A stretch of 9,385 bases of DNA from contig JAHFCY010000126.1 of NCBI GenBank assembly GCA_023249255.1, forward strand, positions 1 to 9,385. The letters are read 5' to 3'. Below are positions 1-5,402 of the stretch, one piece after another (position 1 is the first letter of the stretch; each line of letters starts with the position of its first letter). Made by a program: the position numbers and the translations under genes. This stretch comes from Candidatus Lindowiibacteriota bacterium (lineage in GTDB: Bacteria; Lindowbacteria; 2-12-FULL-62-27). Under the pieces are notes generated by a model that searched no databases, was not told the origin of the DNA, and saw only the letters and a list, made by a program, of their open reading frames with translations.

Positions 1-32
1 ATCGTAATTAAATTCATCCATAATACAATCTG

Positions 33-56
33 TCGGCCCGGACCGATCTATTTTTT
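33..56 (+). terminator. Possible weak intrinsic terminator of an upstream gene
   Basis: TCGG (33-36) can pair with CCGA (43-46) around a six-base loop, and a run of six T follows at 51-56. The stem is only 4 bp (5 with a G-U pair), short for an intrinsic terminator. It would end a plus-strand gene lying left of the window. The rest of positions 1-96 is AT-rich leader in which I see no convincing promoter; TAATAC at 21-26 is a possible -10 box, but its -35 would lie at or beyond the left edge. Confidence 0.3.
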
Positions 57-96
57 AATTTCCATTCTCCCCGGGTTTGAGATAGGGTAGGGGAAT

Positions 97-1380
97 ATGA
101 GTCTGGCCAAGTTGCAGAAGTTTATTCAGTATCTGCGTGCCAACAATATCATGGCGCAGGAGGATGTTTTGCGCGCAGTCCGGCAGATGAGCACATTCGA
201 CCGGCGCATGGGGCAACTCGGGGCGTTTCGCGGTTTCATTCAGCCCGAGCAGATCAACACGGTCCTGCTCGAGCAGGCGCGCAGCGGGGGCTTATTCGGC
301 GAGTGCGCGGCTCGAATGAATCTCCTGACGCAGCAGCAGGTCGGGCTTCTCTTGAAACTTCAAAAAGACGACCTGTTTCTGTTCGCCCAGGCGGCGGTCA
401 CCCAGAAGCTGACGACGACCGACAAGGTCATCAATCACATCAAATCCTTTCTCGGCACCAATCCCGATCTGGCGAAAGAGACCGAGCCGGCCCCAACCGA
501 GGAAAAGATCGGGATCGACCGGCAGATCCGGTCTGTCCTGAAAAACATCGAAGAGGTTTCGCCGCTGCCGGCGACGGCCCAGCGCGCAGTCGTGATGCTG
601 GACGATCCCGGCGTCAACCTTGACAAAGTAGGCGAGGTGCTCACGCTGGATCCCGGCCTGACCTCGACGCTTCTTCGCGTCGTCAACTCGGCGTTTTACG
701 GGCTGCGCGACAAGGTCACGAGCGTTACCAAGGCCCTCATTGTCCTTGGAATCAAAAAACTCCGACAGCTTGTCATCGCGGCGGCCGTCATGCAGAAATT
801 TCAATCTGTGCCACCGGCCTTCGCGCAGAAATACTGGGAAAATGCCGTCCGGTCGGCGCAGTGGTCCAAAGAAATCGCCACACTCAGGCGCATGGCCGAA
901 ATCGACGAGATGTTTGTCTGCGGCTTGCTGCACAACATCGGGCAGCTTTTGATCCAGCAATATTTCCGCACGCATGTATCCCAGATCGACGAGCTGGTAC
1001 AGAAAGGTAAAAAACCGGTAGAGGCCGAGAAGACGGTTCTCGGCGGCACGCACGCCGATCTTGGCGGATTTTTGTTCAACGTATGGCAGATGCCCAAGGA
1101 CACGATTCAGAGCACGATGTTTCACCACCACGATCTCGCTCTTCTGCAAAACACGCCGAACCTGTCCGACGCCGTCTACATCGTTCACCTGGCCGCCTCC
1201 ATCGCCGATTTGAACCCCAATCTTGATGCGCTGGCCTACGCCGAACAGCTGGAGGCCCTCTGGAACCGCTATCGCCCCGCTCTGAAACTGCCGGATGATC
1301 CGGCGGCCGTGGAGCGCATGGCCGAGTCGGTCGAATCCCACTACGGCCAACTCATCGCAACGTTTACCGGAAAGGCCTGA
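97..1380 (+). CDS. HDOD-domain signalling protein (paralogue 1)
   Basis: A 427-aa cytosolic protein with no signal peptide or membrane segment. Residues about 38-89 hold two tandem copies of a helical motif (38-60 and 67-89), of the G-x-x-L/A...G-hydrophobic-hydrophobic-T/Q-x-E/Q-Q-hydrophobic...L-x-Q type, reminiscent of the type II secretion ATPase N-terminal (MshEN-like) fold. A Pro/Glu-rich hinge follows (about 125-138), then an HDOD domain at about 142-370 with the NSAFYGL and VLGIKK motifs. HDOD domains are HD-hydrolase relatives that usually lack catalytic metal ligands. Here the position of the HD pair reads His279-Asn280 (LLHNIG), so enzymatic activity is unlikely and a scaffold or signal-relay role is inferred. 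The ATG follows an AGGGG ribosome binding site at 89-93. It is the first gene of an apparent three-gene operon and a paralogue of the minus-strand gene ending at 2944. Its signal and partner are unknown. Confidence 0.88.
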   Translation: MSLAKLQKFIQYLRANNIMAQEDVLRAVRQMSTFDRRMGQLGAFRGFIQPEQINTVLLEQARSGGLFGECAARMNLLTQQQVGLLLKLQKDDLFLFAQAAVTQKLTTTDKVINHIKSFLGTNPDLAKETEPAPTEEKIGIDRQIRSVLKNIEEVSPLPATAQRAVVMLDDPGVNLDKVGEVLTLDPGLTSTLLRVVNSAFYGLRDKVTSVTKALIVLGIKKLRQLVIAAAVMQKFQSVPPAFAQKYWENAVRSAQWSKEIATLRRMAEIDEMFVCGLLHNIGQLLIQQYFRTHVSQIDELVQKGKKPVEAEKTVLGGTHADLGGFLFNVWQMPKDTIQSTMFHHHDLALLQNTPNLSDAVYIVHLAASIADLNPNLDALAYAEQLEALWNRYRPALKLPDDPAAVERMAESVESHYGQLIATFTGKA

Positions 1381-1394
1381 TCGGCAAAAATCAG

Positions 1395-2300
1395 ATGCCT
1401 GCCGCCCCCACGCAGCCGACGGATGTAAAACGCAAGCTCACGAACGTTCGAGCCGACGCCAAGGCGTACGAGGAGGAGCTGAAACGCAAAATCGCGGAGA
1501 GGGAAAAAGACCCGAATGCGGGACCCAACCATCCCGACACGGCGGCTCTTCTGACGCGCCTCGGATCGCTGTACGTGTCGATGTCAAAATGGCGTGAGGC
1601 GATGGCGCCGCTTGAACGCGCGCTGGACATTCAGCGGACGCACCTCAAGGCCGACCATCCGCAGATTCCGCTCACGTTGAGTCTTCTGGCCGACTCCTTC
1701 ATGAAGCTGGAGAAACACAGCGATATCGAGTTCCGATTCAATCAGTACGACCGCAAGGCCGAGTCGGAAGTCGGCCCGGAACATCCGCTTGTCGGAGAAA
1801 TCAAGTACAACCTCGGCTCCTTCTACCGCATCCGCTCCCGCTATCCCGAATCGCGTGAACTCTACGAAAAGTCTCTGGACATCTGGCACAAAAAACTTCG
1901 GCCCGACCACCCGCGGCTTCTCTCGGCCTACACGGAACTGTCGGGCGTCTGCCGGATTTTAGGGATGAACGAACAGGCCGAATTGCTGATCAAACGGACG
2001 ATCAAGATCCGCTCGAAAGTTCTGGGCGAGGAGCATCTCAAGGTCGGAGAGCTCTGGAAGGAGCTTGGGATGTTCTATAAACAAATCGGGAAGCTGAAAG
2101 AGGCCGGGTCGGCGCTTCAAAAATCCATGGAGATTCTGCAAAAGGGACTCGGCAAGCAGAGTCCGCTGTTAAGTTACATCAAAAAGGCGTTTGGCGATGT
2201 GGAAAAGGAAATGTCGGCGCGTACGGCAGAGGCGGAGGCCGAAGCCGAAAAGGCGAAGGCCGCGGCCAAATCGGCGGCGCCAAAGTCCGACGGGGTGTGA
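1395..2300 (+). CDS. Kinesin-light-chain-like TPR protein
   Basis: A 301-aa protein made almost entirely of tetratricopeptide repeats of the 42-residue kinesin-light-chain type. The diagnostic HP or H/S turn recurs at residues 46, 88, 130, 172, 214 and 256, exactly 42 apart, which marks five to six repeats. Each unit has the L..LA/G..Y/F....Y/K..A...Y/L..A/S consensus. Residues about 1-35 form a charged helix, and the last 30 are an Ala/Glu/Lys-rich tail. There is no signal peptide, so it is probably a cytosolic protein-protein interaction scaffold. It starts 14 nt after the HDOD stop. The ribosome binding site is poor (a GGAAAGG at 1369-1375 is too far away), so translational coupling is likely. 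No in-frame ATG, GTG or TTG is seen between the upstream stop and this ATG. Partners are probably the neighbouring HDOD and receiver proteins, by inference from position only. Confidence 0.85.
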   Translation: MPAAPTQPTDVKRKLTNVRADAKAYEEELKRKIAEREKDPNAGPNHPDTAALLTRLGSLYVSMSKWREAMAPLERALDIQRTHLKADHPQIPLTLSLLADSFMKLEKHSDIEFRFNQYDRKAESEVGPEHPLVGEIKYNLGSFYRIRSRYPESRELYEKSLDIWHKKLRPDHPRLLSAYTELSGVCRILGMNEQAELLIKRTIKIRSKVLGEEHLKVGELWKELGMFYKQIGKLKEAGSALQKSMEILQKGLGKQSPLLSYIKKAFGDVEKEMSARTAEAEAEAEKAKAAAKSAAPKSDGV

Positions 2301-2302
2301 CG

Positions 2303-2836
2303 ATGTTCGAAGACGAAGGCCAACAGCAATTTTTCATGCTGAACGAGGGGACGGAGGATTTTTACAATTTCAAAGACTGGCGGCTGGAGGACGAGGAGGA
2401 GGAAACCGTCGAGGAAGACGTCGATCTCAAAAAGATCGTCATCGTCGATTCCTCCCCTTTCTTCCGAAACATTCTAAAAAACCATCTCGAGACCGCCGGC
2501 TACAAGGTCCTCGGAAATTTTTCGGCCGCGCAGGAAACGTGCGAATTTTTGTCGCAGGAACCGGTGCGGTTCGTCGCCGTCGACATCGACCAGACCGACG
2601 GCGGGAACGCCAAGTCGGTCCATCTGATCGCCGACGCCCAACCCCACACCGTCTTTATTCTGTCAAGTTCCCGGTTTTCCAAGGAGCAGGCGGCAAGCAT
2701 CGGCGAGCGGCCGTATTACTTTCTCTTGAAGCCCGTCACCAGGGAAACGCTTGAAAAGGTCATGAAAAAAGCTTACGACACGGAACTGGCCCGAAAGGTG
2801 AAACCGAAGGAGAGCCCGCCAAATCCGACGCAATAG
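2303..2836 (+). CDS. Single-domain response regulator (receiver) with acidic N-terminal extension
   Basis: A 177-aa protein. Residues 1-41 are an acidic, low-complexity extension (a DEEEE-rich stretch at 30-34). Residues about 43-157 form a CheY-like receiver domain: KIVIVDSSPFFR gives Asp49 of the acidic pocket, AVDID gives the candidate phospho-acceptor Asp94, ILSSS supplies the Ser switch residue (about 121), and LLKP supplies Lys143. The second pocket acid is Ser50 (DS instead of DD), and the usual MP after the acceptor Asp is absent. There is no output domain, so it would act by protein contact. The ATG at 2303 has GGGG at 2292-2295 with good spacing. A GTG at 2297, overlapping the TPR stop, would add two residues and cannot be excluded. 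It is the last gene of the HDOD-TPR-receiver operon. Phosphorylation is plausible but not certain given the altered pocket. Confidence 0.82.
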   Translation: MFEDEGQQQFFMLNEGTEDFYNFKDWRLEDEEEETVEEDVDLKKIVIVDSSPFFRNILKNHLETAGYKVLGNFSAAQETCEFLSQEPVRFVAVDIDQTDGGNAKSVHLIADAQPHTVFILSSSRFSKEQAASIGERPYYFLLKPVTRETLEKVMKKAYDTELARKVKPKESPPNPTQ

Positions 2837-2839
2837 CGC

Positions 2840-2854
2840 CCTTATTTCATAAGG
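2840..2854 (+). other. Small hairpin after the receiver gene
   Basis: CCTTAT (2840-2845) and ATAAGG (2849-2854) form a 6-bp inverted repeat with a 3-nt loop directly after the TAG stop. No T run follows, so it is not a classical intrinsic terminator. It may protect or help end the mRNA. Confidence 0.3.
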
Positions 2855-2904
2855 AATCCAGGAATGCAGGAGGACGCAGAACCAGCTATGTTCTTGGCTT
2901 CCCG

Positions 2905-2931
2905 GCTTCCTTATAAATTTCCCAAGGAAGC
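2905..2931. terminator. Inverted repeat between convergent operons, possible terminator
   Basis: GCTTCCTT (2905-2912) pairs with AAGGAAGC (2924-2931) across an 11-nt loop in the 107-nt gap between the two convergent HDOD operons. Location suggests a shared transcription end, but the following sequence is only mildly T-rich on the plus strand and not T-rich on the minus strand. Support is therefore mostly positional. Confidence 0.35.
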
Positions 2932-2943
2932 TGAATTGTTACC

Positions 2944-4224
2944 TTATTTGAAAAACGACATAAGCTGGCTGACGGTCTGCTCGACTCGGGTGTGCATATC
3001 GGAGATCCGGCGGCCGTCCAGGGGGACGATACTTTTGTAATCCTCCACCGTCTGGCCGATGTTCATGCCCTCGCCGAAATGGTTCAGTTCGTTGTGGCAG
3101 GCATCCAGGGCAACCGCCATGTTGACGACCTTCGCCTCCATTGAAATGCCGGACATTTGCTGAAGATGGACCCGGGGGTGGTTGTGAAGCATCGCGGCCT
3201 GAATGGCCGCCGGGGTGAGCTGCCAGAGGTTCAGCAGATATGATCCGATATCGGCGTGGTCACATCCCATCACCGCCCGTTCCGCCTCCAGCGAATTTTT
3301 GCCGGACTTCATCTCGGACTTCATCTTCGCGATCTGGCGGCTCTCCGCCCGAAAATGCTGGCAGATCACCAGTTCACCGATATTGTGGAGAAATCCAGCC
3401 AGAAAAAATTCATCCGAATCTATTTTCTCCGCATGGGTCGCGATTTCCTTGCTCCACTGGGCGACCCGCATGGAATGCTGCCAGAAATCGGCGAGGTCAT
3501 GGGGCGGGAGATTTTTGAAGTTCTCCATGACGGCCGCGGAGAGGATCAACTGGCGTATTTTTTTGATGCCGAGCACGGTCACGGCTTTGTTGACCGTCGT
3601 CACGGCGGATTTCAATCCGTAAAACGCCGAATTGGCCAGTCGAATCAGCATGGCGGTGAGCCCGACGTCGACGCTGATGACTTTGGCGACCTCATCGAGG
3701 TCCACGTTTGGATCGTTGAGCATTTGCAAGAGCCTGGCGATGGTGCCGGGCATCGGCGCAAGAACTGTGATCCGTTTGAGCACATCCCGGATCGACTGGG
3801 AGATCCGGCTATGGCGTTCCAGGCGGTGACGCTCGATCTGCTGTTCGAGATTTCTCTCCAGAAACCCCTTGAGAACAGCAAAGAGCGTCGGGGGCGCGAT
3901 CTGGCCATCGAGGATCAGCGCCTGGCAGAATGCAAACATCTCGTCGTTCTGAAGTTCGAGGGATCTGCGGACTTCCTCCTGCGTCATGATCCCAAGCTCC
4001 ACCGCAATTTCGCCGAATTTTTTATCGAGCGCCTCGCGCTGGACCCACAAAACCTTGTTGATCTCCTCCGGCGTGACGAATCCTTCGAGAAGCGCCACCC
4101 GGCCGAACCGAAGGTCGAGGCGGGCCATCTCGTTCCGCGCGCGGCCGGCGGCCTCTTCTTCGATAATGCCCTGCGAGCACAAGAACTCGATGAAGTTGTT
4201 CAGCATGGCGGTGGAAACCGGCAT
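2944..4224 (-). CDS. HDOD-domain signalling protein (paralogue 2)
   Basis: A 426-aa cytosolic protein with the same plan as the gene at 97-1380. Two tandem helical MshEN-like motifs lie at residues 40-62 and 70-92 (FGEIAVELGIMTQEEV is the clearest copy). A charged linker with many Arg/Glu/His follows (about 124-140), then an HDOD domain at about 144-372. In a hand alignment, residues 187-263 match residues 186-262 of the other protein at 44 of 77 positions. The catalytic HD pair is again His280-Asn281, so it is probably non-catalytic. The start ATG has AGGGAG at 4235-4240, ten bases upstream. It follows the receiver-STAS gene by only 5 nt, so the two are almost surely co-transcribed. The second HDOD copy probably has a related but distinct partner; function is not known. 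Confidence 0.88.
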   Translation of the reverse strand: MPVSTAMLNNFIEFLCSQGIIEEEAAGRARNEMARLDLRFGRVALLEGFVTPEEINKVLWVQREALDKKFGEIAVELGIMTQEEVRRSLELQNDEMFAFCQALILDGQIAPPTLFAVLKGFLERNLEQQIERHRLERHSRISQSIRDVLKRITVLAPMPGTIARLLQMLNDPNVDLDEVAKVISVDVGLTAMLIRLANSAFYGLKSAVTTVNKAVTVLGIKKIRQLILSAAVMENFKNLPPHDLADFWQHSMRVAQWSKEIATHAEKIDSDEFFLAGFLHNIGELVICQHFRAESRQIAKMKSEMKSGKNSLEAERAVMGCDHADIGSYLLNLWQLTPAAIQAAMLHNHPRVHLQQMSGISMEAKVVNMAVALDACHNELNHFGEGMNIGQTVEDYKSIVPLDGRRISDMHTRVEQTVSQLMSFFK

Positions 4225-4229
4225 GGTAT

Positions 4230-5012
4230 TCAGGCTCCCTGGCCGCTGTCCACGGCGCTTTTCTCCGCGACGGCCTGCGGAGTCTCAATCTGGAAGTACT
4301 TTTCCAAAAATCTCTGGACACCGGTCAGATAGTGGCTGAAATCGGTGCGCAAGATCGTGATCGTCCCGCCGCAGTTCTGGACTGTGTCCTTCACGTCCGA
4401 CAGATAGCCGATGCCGCTCGTGGCGACGGACGCGACTTTTTCCAGATTCAGCGACACCTTGACCGGCATGAGGCTGGTGAGTCCCCGGACCGCATCCACG
4501 AGATTTTTGCCGCTGTCCGTGGTGATGTCACCCTCGACATCGAGGGTCAGCGTGTGACCGTCAAAGTGAAAAAAACAATGAAGGTTGTCATAGAGAGGTG
4601 GAAGCCGACGGACGGGAGCCTTGATGGCCCGCTGAAGACGAAGATTGATGTCGTGAATGGAGCTGTCCTTGGACACGCAATCGGAGGCGCCCATTTGAAT
4701 GGCACGCACGACCGTATCCTTGTCCGGACTTTCGGCCATCAGCAGGACCGGCACGGCCCGGATCGGTTCCATGATCCGCACCAGCTTGATGGTCTTCGTC
4801 GCGTCCAACCCGGGCATTTTGTCGTCGAGAAGAATTGCCTCGGGCGCGCGCTTGAGCGCCTGCAAAACCATCTCCTTGCCGCTCCGGCACGCCATCGGCT
4901 GAAATCCCATGCCCTTCAGTCCGTCCTCAAGCAGGACAAGGGCCAGATCGTCATCATCGGCGACGATGATGTACGGCGCCAGAACGGAAGATGCATCGGA
5001 CTTCATATCCAT
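4230..5012 (-). CDS. Receiver-STAS fusion protein
   Basis: A 260-aa protein with a receiver domain at about residues 13-130 and a STAS (anti-sigma-factor antagonist-like) domain at about 143-245. In the receiver, the acidic pocket is the DDDD run at 19-22, the phospho-acceptor is Asp63 in LLDDKMPGLD, and the conserved Lys is Lys115, here followed by Asp rather than Pro. The Thr/Ser switch position appears to be Ala93. In the STAS part, the segment VASVATSGIGYL matches the DSSG phosphorylation loop of SpoIIAA-type proteins, with Thr198 where the phosphorylated Ser is expected. Family knowledge suggests partner switching with a kinase or anti-sigma partner, driven by receiver phosphorylation; that link is inferred. 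No convincing ribosome binding site precedes the ATG at 5012 (an in-frame ATG lies two codons downstream). It is followed after 5 nt by the second HDOD gene, so both probably serve the same pathway. Confidence 0.82.
   Translation of the reverse strand: MDMKSDASSVLAPYIIVADDDDLALVLLEDGLKGMGFQPMACRSGKEMVLQALKRAPEAILLDDKMPGLDATKTIKLVRIMEPIRAVPVLLMAESPDKDTVVRAIQMGASDCVSKDSSIHDINLRLQRAIKAPVRRLPPLYDNLHCFFHFDGHTLTLDVEGDITTDSGKNLVDAVRGLTSLMPVKVSLNLEKVASVATSGIGYLSDVKDTVQNCGGTITILRTDFSHYLTGVQRFLEKYFQIETPQAVAEKSAVDSGQGA
4235..4240 (-). promoter_or_regulatory. Ribosome binding site of the second HDOD gene
   Basis: AGGGAG on the minus strand lies inside the 3' end of the receiver-STAS gene, 10 nt before the ATG at 4224. 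It fixes the start choice and allows the HDOD protein to be made independently of coupling. Confidence 0.55.
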
Positions 5013-5018
5013 GACTTC

Positions 5019-5047
5019 AGTCTACGTAAATGTCCCTGTGCTGTAAA
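5019..5047 (-). promoter_or_regulatory. Sigma-70-like promoter for the receiver-STAS/HDOD operon
   Basis: On the minus strand, TTTACA (5042-5047, one mismatch to TTGACA) and TAGACT (5019-5024, four of six matches to TATAAT) are separated by exactly 17 nt. A start about 7 nt after the -10 box would fall at or next to the ATG at 5012, giving a leaderless or near-leaderless mRNA, which fits the missing ribosome binding site. The -35 box lies next to the T-rich tail of the preceding terminator. This is a match to consensus only. Confidence 0.4.
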
Positions 5048-5076
5048 GGAAAATTCGACGTCGAATTCGACGTCGA
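5045..5076 (-). terminator. Intrinsic terminator of the PTS operon
   Basis: Read on the minus strand, TCGACGTCG, loop AATT and CGACGTCGA form a perfect 9-bp, GC-rich stem with a tetraloop (5055-5076), followed by ATTTTCCTTT. It lies nine bases after the TGA of the 104-aa gene. The same DNA is a perfect 22-bp palindrome and also two tandem copies of the 12-mer AATTCGACGTCG (5052-5063 and 5064-5075). The T tract occurs only on the minus-strand side, which sets the direction. Confidence 0.65.
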
Positions 5077-5085
5077 GCGGGTCGG

Positions 5086-5400
5086 TCAATCGGAAGGATC
5101 CCGTTCTTTTCTCCCCCAGAGGGTATCGGCGGGACGAGTGGCGCGAAATCCGCCAACGAGACTTTCCGGAGGCATCTCGTCGAGGGCTATGAAATTTTCC
5201 GGCAGGTCCCAGTAGAACCACTCCGGATCCTTCTCGCTTTTAAAAAGCGCCAAGTGAGGCATGCGCGGATGCGGGCCGATGTAGGCGAGGAGATTCGGCA
5301 GGGACTGAACACGGTTGAGTTTCCCCTCGATTCTTCGGAAGACCAGCGTATCTCCCGCGGCCTTTTTTTGATGGAGTCTTCCGGGAATCAGCGGAATCAT
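5086..5400 (-). CDS. Unrecognised 104-aa protein coupled to ptsI
   Basis: I do not recognise this family. The 104-aa product is soluble, close to neutral in charge (about 15 Lys/Arg against 14 Asp/Glu) and lacks Cys, signal peptide and membrane segment. The most distinctive part is residues 44-76, with PHPRMPHLALF, then EWFYWDLPENF and ALDEMPPESL, rich in aromatic residues and Pro. The ATG at 5400 starts two bases after the ptsI TAA (5403-5405), and no clear ribosome binding site is present, so translation is probably coupled to ptsI. A strong terminator follows its stop, making it the last gene of the PTS operon. The position suggests an accessory or regulatory role linked to the PTS, by inference only. 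The ORF looks real because its composition is protein-like and it fits exactly between the ptsI stop and the terminator. Confidence 0.65.
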   Translation of the reverse strand: MIPLIPGRLHQKKAAGDTLVFRRIEGKLNRVQSLPNLLAYIGPHPRMPHLALFKSEKDPEWFYWDLPENFIALDEMPPESLVGGFRATRPADTLWGRKERDPSD

Positions 5401-5402
5401 AT

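Noticed and set aside
292-1350. 352-codon open frame on the minus strand inside the first HDOD gene
   Set aside because: It is antisense to a gene with clear domain motifs, its translation shows no recognisable family, and long antisense frames are expected at this GC content and codon use.
97-4224. HDOD proteins as active HD-type phosphodiesterases
   Set aside because: Both have His-Asn instead of His-Asp at the catalytic pair and no GYP motif, so catalysis is not supported.
3256-4332. 358-codon plus-strand open frame opposite the second HDOD gene
   Set aside because: Antisense shadow of a well-supported gene; composition is rich in Arg, His and Asp as expected for a reverse-complement frame.
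4332-5192. 286-codon plus-strand frame across the receiver-STAS gene
   Set aside because: Antisense to clear receiver and STAS motifs, and it runs straight through the terminator and promoter region without any family resemblance.
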